A stretch of 35,662 nucleotides of DNA from Lachnospiraceae bacterium (lineage in GTDB: Bacteria; Bacillota; Clostridia; Lachnospirales; Lachnospiraceae), in the NCBI GenBank assembly GCA_028693705.1, contig JAQUUX010000030.1, positions 1-35,662 of the forward strand, given 5' to 3'. Under the pieces are notes generated by a model that was not told the DNA's origin, searched no databases, and saw nothing but the letters and a program-made list of their open reading frames with translations. Shown here in pieces: positions 21,647 through 30,080 of this stretch. A program made the position numbers and the translations under genes. Positions within the stretch are counted from its first letter, which is position 1. The number at the start of each line of letters is the position of its first letter.

Positions 21647-22854
21647 TGGTGGAAAAAGAACTTCTTCGTCGTGAATTATGGAATCGAATAGATTATTCCA
21701 GAGAAATTTCCGATGATGAAATACTGGAAATGATTGATGAGCTTATATTACAGGAAGTCAGAAAAGGAAAACTGTCTCTGGAAGAAAGAAAAAAACTTCG
21801 AACAGAATTGTTTCATGCGGTCCGAAAACTGGATATTTTACAGGATTTGGTGGATGATCCTGCAATTACGGAAATCATGATCAATGGAAAAGACCGCATT
21901 TTTGTAGAGAAAAAGGGGAAAATGGAACGATTAGATGCGGAATTTGATTCGGAAGATAAGTTGCAGAATGTTATACAGCAGATTGTGGCATCCTGCAATA
22001 GAGTAGTAAATGAATCTACACCGATAGTTGATGCAAGATTGGATAATGGTTCTCGTGTAAATATTGTTTTAAAACCGATAGCACTAAACGGACCAATTGT
22101 TACTATAAGAAGATTTCCGGAAAAACCAATTTCCATGGAGGACTTAATAGCATATAGATCAATTAATCGGGAACTGGCAAATTTCCTGCAAAGGCTGGTG
22201 AGAGCAAAATATAACATTTTTGTCAGTGGAGGTACGGGATCCGGAAAGACTACATTTTTAAATGTGCTTTCCAATTTTATTCCGGCGGATGAACGTATTA
22301 TTACAATTGAAGACAGTGCTGAATTACAGTTGTTTCAAATAGAAAATCTGGTTAGTTTGGAAACCAGAAATGCCAATGTGGAGAATTGTCGTGAGATAAG
22401 TATCAGAGATCTGATTAAGACATCACTAAGGATGCGTCCAAGTCGCGTGATTGTAGGTGAAGTACGTGGCGGAGAGGCATTGGATATGTTGCAGGCTATG
22501 AATACAGGGCACGATGGAAGTATGTCTACCGGTCATGCCAATAGTGCCAAAGACATGCTGGCACGACTAGAGACCATGGTGCTGATGGGAATGGACTTGC
22601 CACTATCAGCGATTAGACAACAAATAGCGGCAGGAATTGATGTGATAGTACATTTGGGAAGGCTGCGGGATAAGAGCAGGAAGATCCTGGAGGTTGTGGA
22701 AGTAACCGGGTATGCAGATGGAGAAATAACTCTTTCACCCCTATATCAGTTTGAGGAAAGGAAAAGTACAAGTGATGGGAATGTACAGGGAGAATTTGCA
22801 CAAAAAAATAAAATGCAGTTCCTTCACAAATTACAGACGGCCGGATTGGGATGA
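21646..22854 (+). CDS. tadA: TadA/CpaF secretion ATPase of the Tad pilus
   Basis: A 402-residue hexameric secretion ATPase that powers Tad pilus assembly at the inner face of the membrane. Motifs: DPAITEIMING in the N-terminal domain, Walker A SGGTGSGKTTFLN, ITIEDSAELQL (Asp box), VGEVRGGEALDMLQAMNTGH (Walker B region) and STGHANS (His box). ATG 21646 has AGGAG at 21633-21637 and overlaps the stop of the TadZ-like gene by one base, while a GTG at 21637 lacks a suitable site. The end of the gene overlaps the start of tadB by 80 nt in another frame, suggesting translational coupling. Confidence 0.95.
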   Translation: MVEKELLRRELWNRIDYSREISDDEILEMIDELILQEVRKGKLSLEERKKLRTELFHAVRKLDILQDLVDDPAITEIMINGKDRIFVEKKGKMERLDAEFDSEDKLQNVIQQIVASCNRVVNESTPIVDARLDNGSRVNIVLKPIALNGPIVTIRRFPEKPISMEDLIAYRSINRELANFLQRLVRAKYNIFVSGGTGSGKTTFLNVLSNFIPADERIITIEDSAELQLFQIENLVSLETRNANVENCREISIRDLIKTSLRMRPSRVIVGEVRGGEALDMLQAMNTGHDGSMSTGHANSAKDMLARLETMVLMGMDLPLSAIRQQIAAGIDVIVHLGRLRDKSRKILEVVEVTGYADGEITLSPLYQFEERKSTSDGNVQGEFAQKNKMQFLHKLQTAGLG

Positions 22855-23554
22855 CTTATGGCTGATGCTGGAAGGAATTATGATAACCTGCTTGTTGGGG
22901 TATTTCTTTTATCGAAGTTTTTGGGCACTCCCCTTGTTGATGCCGATTACGTACTTTTATATGCGGGAACGAAAGAAAGAGAAGCAGGGGAAAGAAAGAG
23001 AACAATTGCGTGAGGAGTTTAAAGACATGATACAGGCAGTAGCAGCGAATTTAAATGCAGGATATTCCATTGAAAATGCAATTCGTGAAACATACAAGGA
23101 TCTTAGCCTGTTATATGGAAGAAAGAGCAGAATCTGTCAGGAAGTCAATAAGATTTATATTGGCTTAGACAATAACAGAAGTTTTGAAGAGATGATGATG
23201 AGATTTGCGGAAGAAACGGATCTGGAAGAGATCAGACAATTTGTGAATGTGTTCACAATTGCAAAGAAAAGTGGAGGAAGTCTACATGCCATAATTAGTG
23301 ATTCTGTAGCAACAATAAGCGGAAAACTGGAGGTAGAAAGAGAAATACAGGTTATGATCAGTTCAAAAAAACTGGAACAAAAAATAATGAATTTAATTCC
23401 TTTTTTAATTATTTTCTATATAGAAATTACATCGAACGGTTATTTTGATATTTTATACCATAATGTCTTAGGAATTGTCATAATGACGATTTGTCTTGTT
23501 CTATATCTTGCCGCATATCTGGCAGCTAAAAAAATGATTTCCATACAAGTATGA
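22775..23554 (+). CDS. tadB: TadB-like inner-membrane platform protein
   Basis: About 260 residues with a type II secretion F domain, the membrane platform that contacts TadA. Hydrophobic segments occur near residues 33-60 (EGIMITCLLGYFFYRSFWAL) and at the C-terminus (two helices around FLIIFYIEIT and GIVIMTICLVLYLAAYLAA). The cytoplasmic core has the family pattern LREEFKDMIQAVAANLNAGYS, then ENAIRETYKDL and FVNVFTIAKKSGGSLHAII. The first ATG in frame is 22775, inside tadA. It has only weak ribosome-site sequence (GAGGAAAGGA at 22753-22762), so a later start is possible. TadC follows after 13 nt. Confidence 0.88.
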   Translation: MGMYRENLHKKIKCSSFTNYRRPDWDDLWLMLEGIMITCLLGYFFYRSFWALPLLMPITYFYMRERKKEKQGKEREQLREEFKDMIQAVAANLNAGYSIENAIRETYKDLSLLYGRKSRICQEVNKIYIGLDNNRSFEEMMMRFAEETDLEEIRQFVNVFTIAKKSGGSLHAIISDSVATISGKLEVEREIQVMISSKKLEQKIMNLIPFLIIFYIEITSNGYFDILYHNVLGIVIMTICLVLYLAAYLAAKKMISIQV

Positions 23555-23567
23555 CGGGAAGTGAAAA

Positions 23568-25049
23568 ATGATTGCAGTTTATGTTGGAATCCTTATAGTA
23601 CTGGTTTTGTTGCTTTTGTTACTGGGAAAGCAGGGAGAGAGTACGAAACATGGGGTTGAAAAATACCTGGATAATACCGCAGAGGTAATATTGAAAAAAT
23701 TAATATGTCTTTCAAATGAAAATGCATTTATAAGAAAGACAGTAAAAACATATTTATTTCAAAATAAAACACGTCGCATTATGACATTTCTTGTTCCTGA
23801 GCATATGCTGGATAAGGCTGTGTTTTCACATACGGTTCAGAAGATCAAATGGTTTTTACTGCTCCTTCTGTTAGGAGATTTGCTGGCCGTGTTTATCGGT
23901 TTTGGAAAAAACGGAAGTATAGAAGATAACAATATAATATCCAGAGGCTCATATGGAGAAGGTAACCGGGACATTTTATTAAAAGCAGAACTAACTGATG
24001 GAACGGTAATTGGTCCGATTGATATTACTGTCGGAGAACAACAATATACTACAAAAGAGTTGAATACCTTATACCAAAAGGCAGTTATAGAATTGGAAGA
24101 CCTTATATTAGGGGAAAATACCAGTTTGGATAAAGTAGAGTACAGGCTGAATTTTCCCGGTTATATCACAAATTATCCATTTGATATTTCGTGGGAATGT
24201 AGTGATTATTCATTGTTAAACAGTGATGGTGATTTTGGTAATAGAGCCGCACCTGATTGCGGGGAAATTATGACTCTTACGGCAACCTTTCGCTACTACG
24301 AATTTTGTGCTTTTCGAGAGATACCGATCAAGATATATCCCCAAAAGATAACGGCTAAAGAAAAAGAAGAAAAAGACATCAAGTTACTATTAGAAGGGAA
24401 GGAGAGCAAAAACAGAACAGAAACAGAGTTTCAATTGCCAAATCAATGGAAAGGAAAACTTATTACATGGAAAGAAGTACAGACAGATCATGGTGGTTTG
24501 ATCTTGATTCTGGCGATTATCGCAGGATGCCTTATCAGTGTAGCTAAAGAGCAGGAATTGACTACAGCTTTGGAAAAACGTAATCAGGAATTGCTGCGGG
24601 ATTATCCGGAGATAGTCAGTAAGCTGACTTTGTATATGGGTGCAGGATTAAGTATCAAAGGAGCTTTTCAGAAGATTGGCAGGGATTATGAGAAAAACAA
24701 ACAGAAAACTGGTAAAAAACAGATCGTTTACGAAGAAATTATATATACAAATCATGCAATGGAAACAGGAACATTGGAAGGAAAAGCTTTTGAAGAATTT
24801 GGCAAAAGATGTGGAATATCCTGTTACATTAAATGCAGTGCTCTTTTAGTACAAAATCTGTCAAAGGGCGGAAATAGTTTGTTGTTTCGTCTACAGGAGG
24901 AAGTAGAAAATGCATTTGAAAATAGAAAGAAAAATGCAAGGAAAATGGGAGAAGAAGCAGGGACAAAGCTATTATTTCCTATGTTAGCGATGTTATGTGT
25001 GGTAATGATTATTATTCTGGTTCCTGCATTTATAGGGTTTTCTGCATAA
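23568..25049 (+). CDS. tadC: TadC-like platform protein with a large extracytoplasmic insertion
   Basis: A 493-residue protein, about twice as long as an ordinary TadC (around 250-300). It has a membrane helix at residues 4-20, a second at 95-112 (KWFLLLLLLGDLLAVFIGF), a third at 309-326 (LILILAIIAGCLISVA) and a last at about 470-490. The F domain lies after the third helix: LLRDYPEIVSKLTLYMGAGL, then GCKRCGISCYIKCSALLVQNL-like sequence around residue 415. Between helices 2 and 3 is a polar segment of about 195 residues (114-308) with two Cys (211, 231), many beta-type stretches and an Asn/Asp-rich surface, probably outside the cell. Its fold was not recognised. It may act as a pilus-contacting or anchoring domain. 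Confidence 0.86.
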   Translation: MIAVYVGILIVLVLLLLLLGKQGESTKHGVEKYLDNTAEVILKKLICLSNENAFIRKTVKTYLFQNKTRRIMTFLVPEHMLDKAVFSHTVQKIKWFLLLLLLGDLLAVFIGFGKNGSIEDNNIISRGSYGEGNRDILLKAELTDGTVIGPIDITVGEQQYTTKELNTLYQKAVIELEDLILGENTSLDKVEYRLNFPGYITNYPFDISWECSDYSLLNSDGDFGNRAAPDCGEIMTLTATFRYYEFCAFREIPIKIYPQKITAKEKEEKDIKLLLEGKESKNRTETEFQLPNQWKGKLITWKEVQTDHGGLILILAIIAGCLISVAKEQELTTALEKRNQELLRDYPEIVSKLTLYMGAGLSIKGAFQKIGRDYEKNKQKTGKKQIVYEEIIYTNHAMETGTLEGKAFEEFGKRCGISCYIKCSALLVQNLSKGGNSLLFRLQEEVENAFENRKKNARKMGEEAGTKLLFPMLAMLCVVMIIILVPAFIGFSA

Positions 25050-25094
25050 GACAGTTATCAAGAAAATATAAGAAAAAGGAGAAATTAAAAGAAT

Positions 25095-25304
25095 ATGAAA
25101 AAGATGAAAAAGAAAACAAATAATAAGTTTCCGAAAGAAAGAGGACTGATGGAATTTCTCTCTGAAGAAGATGGCATGGGGACAGTAGAAGTGATTTTGA
25201 TTATTGTGGTTCTCGTGGGATTGGTCATTATATTTAAAAAGCAATTAACAACAATCGTAAACAACCTGTTTGATAAAATCACATCACAGACCAATACCAT
25301 ATGA
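25095..25304 (+). CDS. flp: Flp1-like type IVb pilin
   Basis: A 69-residue prepilin. A basic 27-residue leader ends in EEDG, and the mature protein starts M-G-T-V-E, placing Glu at +5 as type IV pilins require. The hydrophobic helix VEVILIIVVLVGLVIIF follows, then a short polar tail. It is the likely major subunit of the Tad fibre and a substrate of the two prepilin peptidases. GGAG at 25078-25081 is 13 nt upstream, a slightly long spacing; an in-frame ATG at 25104 is nearer. The last 4 nt overlap the next start (ATGA). Confidence 0.85.
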   Translation: MKKMKKKTNNKFPKERGLMEFLSEEDGMGTVEVILIIVVLVGLVIIFKKQLTTIVNNLFDKITSQTNTI

Positions 25305-26770
25305 GAAAATCGCTAGAAGGATATTTGACAATATTTATCACTTTGATCCTGGGAATTTCAATTTCTCTTGTGTTAACAATGGTAGAAGGGGCGAGGATCA
25401 GCACTATAAGAATGGAAACAGCGTGTGCTGGTGATATTGCTCTGCAATCTGTGCTTGCAGAGTATCATAGGGAACTTTGGTCACAGTATGATCTGTTTTT
25501 TATCGATACGTCATATGGGGGAGAACAACCGGATATTCATAATACAGAAGAGAGAATACGTTGTTATATGAACGAAAATTTTCGTGTACAGAATAGTCTT
25601 GTGTTGAATCCGATGGAAAAAGTTCGGGATTTTTTGGCATTAAAGGCAGAGCAGGTTCAGCTTGAAGAGATATACACAGCTACTGATTTAAACGGAAAAA
25701 TATTGAGAAGACAAGCTACAGAATATATGAAACAGAAATATGGGTTAGATATGTTGGAGTCGGTAACAGAATCAACGCAGGAATTGGATGCTGACTGGAT
25801 GAGAGAAAACTTGGCTGAGGAAAAGCGGAATCAGGTTAAACAGCAAATCGATGCAATAGAATTGCCAAAACGACAAAGAGAGGACGGCAGCTGGGAGGAG
25901 GTTCCACTGGATAATCCGGCGGATCATGTGACCGAAATAAGAGACAAATGTTTTTATGGAGGCGCTATTCTAGCTTATGTGTTGGGAAACAATGTTACCT
26001 TATCTACAGAGTCGGTTACGTTAGCGGAATACTTTTCCTATCGCAAAAAATTAAACGGAAATGGTATGAATCCGGAACTTAATTGGGAAGAAAGCATAGG
26101 GGATAAGTTCCTGTTTCAAAAATATCTTATGGAAAAGACGGGATCATATCGTGCCGGTAAAGAAAACAGTAGGTTGAAGTATCAGAAGGAATATTTGTTA
26201 AATGGGGAAGCGAGTGATCTGGAGAATCTGAAAAAAACGGCAGTAAAGCTGGTTCGGTTTCGGGAAGTAGTAAATGTGGCATACATTTTCACAGATAAAG
26301 GAAAATGTTCGGAAGCAAGAACAGTGGCTGCCATATTGACAGCAATCATGTTAAAACCTGAGTTTCTGGAACCGGTTACAGATTCTATTCTGCTGGCATG
26401 GGCGTATATGGAAAGTCTTCAAGATGTCAGGTGTCTGATGCAGGGTGGAAAGGTGCCAATTGCTAAAACAGCAGAAACATGGAAAACGGGTTTACTTGGA
26501 AGTTTGCTTGGCAGCAGTCTGCGGGATGAAAACGGTTCTTCAGTAAGAGGGTTGACTTATGATGAGTATCTGGAAATATTCTTGTTAAAGATGAATTTAG
26601 ATTTGAAAACCAGAAGATTTATAGATCTGATTGAAATGGATATCCGAAAAACAATGGGAAACCAGTGGTTTAAGATGGATGGTTGCATTGAAGGATTGAA
26701 AGCAATGATACAAGTGAGCAGTCAATACGGTTATCACTATCAGATGGAAAGAATATACGGGTATCAATAA
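25301..26770 (+). CDS. DUF5702-like membrane-anchored surface protein of the Tad locus
   Basis: A 489-residue protein with one N-terminal membrane segment (about residues 7-27, LTIFITLILGISISLVLTMVEG) and a large soluble remainder, outside the membrane by the positive-inside rule. It resembles the DUF5702 family often found in Firmicute Tad loci (recalled, not searched). Typical sequence is ARISTIRMETACAGDIALQSVLAEYHRELW after the helix, as in TadG-like proteins with an Ala-rich helix following the anchor. The rest is rich in Glu, Lys and Tyr with no recognised domain. Overlap of 4 nt with flp and the Tad context suggest a pilus minor component or assembly factor. Confidence 0.72.
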   Translation: MRKSLEGYLTIFITLILGISISLVLTMVEGARISTIRMETACAGDIALQSVLAEYHRELWSQYDLFFIDTSYGGEQPDIHNTEERIRCYMNENFRVQNSLVLNPMEKVRDFLALKAEQVQLEEIYTATDLNGKILRRQATEYMKQKYGLDMLESVTESTQELDADWMRENLAEEKRNQVKQQIDAIELPKRQREDGSWEEVPLDNPADHVTEIRDKCFYGGAILAYVLGNNVTLSTESVTLAEYFSYRKKLNGNGMNPELNWEESIGDKFLFQKYLMEKTGSYRAGKENSRLKYQKEYLLNGEASDLENLKKTAVKLVRFREVVNVAYIFTDKGKCSEARTVAAILTAIMLKPEFLEPVTDSILLAWAYMESLQDVRCLMQGGKVPIAKTAETWKTGLLGSLLGSSLRDENGSSVRGLTYDEYLEIFLLKMNLDLKTRRFIDLIEMDIRKTMGNQWFKMDGCIEGLKAMIQVSSQYGYHYQMERIYGYQ

Positions 26771-26792
26771 GAGTAAAACGGGGTGGTATATT

Positions 26793-27797
26793 GTGATGCT
26801 TTCCTTTCACAGCAGGGAAATTCAACTGAATAACAGAAAACTAATACACAAATTAAGGATTTCAAAGTCTCTCCAGGCATTTCGAAAAATTCGATTATAT
26901 TTCACACTCCTCAAAAAGCCATATTTTAAAGTAGAAGTTCCAATGTATGAAAGGATGGCATCACAGTATATTACCCAAGGCGGTATTACAACAGCTGTAG
27001 ATGGCAGTATGACAGTCGAAGCGGCTATTATATTACCACTGTTTATTTTTTTCTTCTTAAATCTTGTATCTTGTTTTCAAATCTTAAAAATACATAGCGA
27101 TATGGAACAGGCTTTGCATCAGACAGGTCAGGAACTCACTGTTCAGGCTTATGCATACCGGGAGATTGACGGGGCGCCGGAACATCAGTTGAAATCTGTG
27201 TTGCAGGCTGGATTTACAGAGTTATATGTAAAAAATGAGGTAATAAAATATCTGGGAAAAGAAAAAATTGAAAACTCACTTATTGTAAAAGGTATTTCGG
27301 GGTTGGATTTTTCCAGATCACAAATCCTTATAAATCAGGATGATTTAATTTTGATACAGGTAAATTACGCAGTAAAACCCATGATACCTATGCTCGGCTT
27401 TGGAAAAATATGTTTATCTAATAGGTTTTATGGAAAGGCATGGACCGGATATTCTATGAATCAAATGGATTTGAATATTGGTGGTGTTCCATATGTATAT
27501 ATAACAGAATATGGGAAGTCGTATCACACACAACGAAATTGCACACATTTAACGCTTTCAATTGAGCAGATTACATTAGAGGATCTGGATATGCAGAAAA
27601 ACAGTAATGGTGAAAATTACTCATGCTGTGAAATTTGTGGATCAGTCCAAATAAGTCAAACGATATTTATAACAGAAGAAGGAAATCGTTATCATAATAA
27701 TATTTTATGTAGCGGTTTGAAAAGAAGTGTTTATGCCATTCCGCTGTCAGAAGTGGAAAACCGGCAGAAGTGCTCCAGATGTGGAGGAGAAGTATAG
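26793..27797 (+). CDS. TadE-like pseudopilin with two zinc-type motifs
   Basis: A 334-residue protein with an unusual, basic leader of about 71 residues, then the prepilin site DG|SMTVEAAIILPL (Glu at +5) and a hydrophobic helix to about residue 98. It is TadE-like up to about residue 220. The C-terminus has two related units: VYITEYGKSYHTQRNC (235-250) with C279-x2-C282, and FITEEGNRYHNNILC (292-306) with C327-x2-C330. Each has H-x4-C then C-x2-C, fit for a metal site, so the surface-exposed end may bind two zinc ions. GTG 26793 and ATG 26796 both suit the GGGGTGG ribosome site (26780-26786). Prepilin peptidase 2 follows with no gap. Confidence 0.78.
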   Translation: MMLSFHSREIQLNNRKLIHKLRISKSLQAFRKIRLYFTLLKKPYFKVEVPMYERMASQYITQGGITTAVDGSMTVEAAIILPLFIFFFLNLVSCFQILKIHSDMEQALHQTGQELTVQAYAYREIDGAPEHQLKSVLQAGFTELYVKNEVIKYLGKEKIENSLIVKGISGLDFSRSQILINQDDLILIQVNYAVKPMIPMLGFGKICLSNRFYGKAWTGYSMNQMDLNIGGVPYVYITEYGKSYHTQRNCTHLTLSIEQITLEDLDMQKNSNGENYSCCEICGSVQISQTIFITEEGNRYHNNILCSGLKRSVYAIPLSEVENRQKCSRCGGEV

Positions 27798-28235
27798 ATG
27801 AAAATGATAATTGTTGTATTGCTTTTGTTAGTTTTGGCGGTTTGTGACCTGCGTTATCAAAAAATACCCTGTAAACTTTTAGCAATTTATGGAATCACCT
27901 TATTGATATTGAGCGGATTGTTTTATCTGGAATCATTTGGACTAAAAGGATTATTAAAAATGGCTATTGGAATGCTACCGGGATTGATTTTATTGGTATT
28001 AGCTTGTCTTTTTAAGCAGGAAATCGGGAAAGGTGACGGCTTGGTCCTTCTTTTTCTTGGAGCTACTATTGGTGGAAAGGCGTGTATGCTTGTGATGTTT
28101 GCAGGATTATTTATGGCATCCATAGTAGGAATTTTTTTGATGATATGTAAAAAAGGCAGCAGAAAAACAAGATTGCCATATATACCATTTGTTTTGCTGG
28201 GATATATTTTAACCAGCAGTTTAAAAGTTGTATAA
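27798..28235 (+). CDS. A24 prepilin peptidase 2
   Basis: A 145-residue membrane aspartyl protease of the type IV leader peptidase family, lacking the methyltransferase domain of longer PilD enzymes. Catalytic Asp motifs are VCDLRYQKIP (Asp17) and IGKGDGL (Asp80). About five hydrophobic segments are visible. It starts at once after the TAG of the TadE-like gene, with GGAGGAG just inside that gene's end. It differs from peptidase 1 enough to be an old duplicate, and two such genes in one Tad operon suggest that pilin and pseudopilins may be handled by separate enzymes. Confidence 0.92.
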   Translation: MKMIIVVLLLLVLAVCDLRYQKIPCKLLAIYGITLLILSGLFYLESFGLKGLLKMAIGMLPGLILLVLACLFKQEIGKGDGLVLLFLGATIGGKACMLVMFAGLFMASIVGIFLMICKKGSRKTRLPYIPFVLLGYILTSSLKVV

Positions 28236-28244
28236 GGAGAAAAA

Positions 28245-28688
28245 ATGAAATGTGAGGATGGATACTTTACGATTGAGGCAACGTTATTGATGCCAGTGAT
28301 CATAATGGTAATATTGTTTCTTTATTATGTTTCTTTTTATTTGTACGACTGCTGTTTGTTGTCCCAGGATGCCTATTTAGTGGTGCTGGAAGGCGGCAGA
28401 AATATGTATGATGATACTGAAACGGCAACGCAGAAGGCACAAAGTATGATAAATCAACAATATTTTGACAAATATATGTCATGGAAAGCTAATAAGAATG
28501 AGTTATACGTGGACGACAAGAATATAACAGTAATACAATCAGGACAAGTTAGAGTTCCTATGTTTTCCAAACATTTTTGGAAATTTGAACGTCAAAATTT
28601 TTTTATAAAGGTGAAGAGAGAGGGAAAGAGAAGAGATCCTGTGACTTTTATTCGTAATTGTAGGAAAGTGATGAAATTGTTGGAATGA
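28245..28688 (+). CDS. TadE-like pseudopilin
   Basis: A 147-residue protein with a very short leader ending in DG, then YFTIEATLLMPVIIMVILF with Glu at +5 of the mature protein and a hydrophobic helix through about residue 32. The soluble part is mainly helical then beta (residues 60-110), basic at the end (VKREGKRRDPVTFIRNCRK). It is probably a minor pseudopilin of the Tad fibre, processed by the prepilin peptidase encoded just before it (9-nt gap). Confidence 0.85.
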   Translation: MKCEDGYFTIEATLLMPVIIMVILFLYYVSFYLYDCCLLSQDAYLVVLEGGRNMYDDTETATQKAQSMINQQYFDKYMSWKANKNELYVDDKNITVIQSGQVRVPMFSKHFWKFERQNFFIKVKREGKRRDPVTFIRNCRKVMKLLE

Positions 28689-28739
28689 CCAAAGTGAAAT
28701 AGGTATATCAGAATGATTACATGCGAAAAGGAGATTGCT

Positions 28740-30026
28740 ATGGAACTGGAATATAGAAAAGAAGGAAATAGAAATTACATTAGATATCGAAAAAATAGCG
28801 CGGAAAACGAAATTTTTACGGCAAGGATGCTGGAACAAAATAATATTCCGGGATTATTAAAGACATTTTGTAAAAATATAAATGATGAACAGTTCATATA
28901 TTATGATATTACTTCCTTGCAAAGTTTGGAGAATATATTGCTAAAGAAAAGCATGAATGAAGATGACATGAATGCTTTGTTTCATTCCTTACAAACCGTT
29001 AACTGTAAGATGGAAGAATATCTTTTAGATACAGAAATGCTAATAATAAAAGAAAATTGTATCTTCTATAATCTTGATACAAAAGAATTCCTTTTTTTGT
29101 GCGATCCTTATGAAAAAGAGGAGAAAATAGAACAATGGGGAGATTTTGTAGAATATTTGATAACAAAAACGGATATAGAAAATGTAACATTACTGGAAAA
29201 AATATATAGTGTGTATGATCATGTTATGAATAATACATTTACTGTTCAGAAAATGATATCCATTATGTTGGATCCGAGGAAAGAAGAAAAACAGGAAAAT
29301 CCAGAACCTATTGAAGCGGAAACAATCAATATAGCAGTAGTTGAAAAGATTGCGGAAACCGAGAGTATAAAAAGTGGAAATTTATTTATGGATAACTGGA
29401 TGAAAATACTTTCGTTTTTTTGTGTCGCATCAGGGATTTATTTTATATTCCTGTTCTTTTATTATGATTTGACGGGTAAAGAACAATTACTGGTATGCAG
29501 TGGTTTTGTAGCTGTCATTGTTACCGGCATTTTATCGATGCTCTTTCAAAAAAAGAATAAGCAACAGGATAAAAGCATAAAAGATACAGATATGCTTTTG
29601 GAAAAAGAAGAAAATCAAACATCAGAGATTCCTCATACTGAAAAAGAGTGGAAACTGGTATTAGAAGAAAACAAAGGACAGGAGATTTCTGATACTGAAG
29701 GAAAAACCCAGTTTATTATTCCGGATCCGGAGGAATTGGAGGATAAATTATATGGGATTGGAAAAAACAAGAAGATAATCACATTGGATAAAATGCCTTA
29801 CATTATTGGAAAAGCGAAGGATCTTGTTGATTTTGCATTAAAAGATGGTTCAGTTAGTCGTATTCATGCGAAGATAACAAAGTATAATGGAAAAACGTTT
29901 TTGACAGATATGAATTCTACCAATGGAACCTTTCGAAATGGTCTCAGACTGGAGCCAAATGAAAGAATAGAAATTGAAAAAGAGGACGAAATACGTTTGG
30001 GGAAACTGGAATTTGTCTATCGTTGA
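28740..30026 (+). CDS. FHA-domain membrane protein of the Tad locus (DUF6382-like N-terminus)
   Basis: About 428 residues. The N-terminal 190 residues resemble DUF6382, found with FHA domains in Lachnospiraceae Tad loci, and look like a degenerate kinase-type fold (ENIPGLLKTF, ILLKKSMNEDDMNALFHSL). Two membrane segments lie near residues 222-260 (ILSFFCVASGIYFIFLFF and a helix at LLVCSGFVAVIVTGILSM). The C-terminal FHA domain (about 345-428) has VSRIHAKI, DMNSTNGTFRNG and GKAKDLVDF, the loops that read phosphothreonine. ATG 28740 is chosen because AAAGGAG lies 6 nt upstream; 28713 lacks a site. A phosphopeptide partner, probably a Ser/Thr kinase target, is implied but no kinase is in the window. 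Confidence 0.85.
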   Translation: MELEYRKEGNRNYIRYRKNSAENEIFTARMLEQNNIPGLLKTFCKNINDEQFIYYDITSLQSLENILLKKSMNEDDMNALFHSLQTVNCKMEEYLLDTEMLIIKENCIFYNLDTKEFLFLCDPYEKEEKIEQWGDFVEYLITKTDIENVTLLEKIYSVYDHVMNNTFTVQKMISIMLDPRKEEKQENPEPIEAETINIAVVEKIAETESIKSGNLFMDNWMKILSFFCVASGIYFIFLFFYYDLTGKEQLLVCSGFVAVIVTGILSMLFQKKNKQQDKSIKDTDMLLEKEENQTSEIPHTEKEWKLVLEENKGQEISDTEGKTQFIIPDPEELEDKLYGIGKNKKIITLDKMPYIIGKAKDLVDFALKDGSVSRIHAKITKYNGKTFLTDMNSTNGTFRNGLRLEPNERIEIEKEDEIRLGKLEFVYR

Positions 30027-30051
30027 CAGTAAAAAATAGAAATGTTACGAT
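30023..30051 (+). promoter_or_regulatory. possible promoter of the rhomboid-to-fumarase run
   Basis: TTGACA (30023-30028), 17 bp, then TACGAT (30046-30051), which matches TATAAT at 4 of 6 positions. It overlaps the last codons of the FHA gene. The inverted repeat at 30044-30080 covers its -10 and the start region, which could allow repression. Confidence 0.45.
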
Positions 30052-30080
30052 TCCTGTAATGCAAAGAAAGGAATCATAAC
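30044..30080 (+). promoter_or_regulatory. inverted repeat covering the rhomboid ribosome site
   Basis: GTTACGATTCCT (30044-30055) and AGGAATCATAAC (30069-30080) pair at 11 of 12 positions around a 13-nt loop. The second arm contains the ribosome site AGGAA and ends directly before the ATG at 30081. In a read-through RNA from the Tad operon the hairpin would hide the ribosome site. In DNA it overlaps the candidate -10 and could be an operator. Confidence 0.6.

Noticed and set aside
21813..22274. 153-codon open frame on the minus strand
   Set aside because: It lies fully inside tadA, has Ser/Phe/Leu-rich composition of an antisense shadow and no ribosome site.
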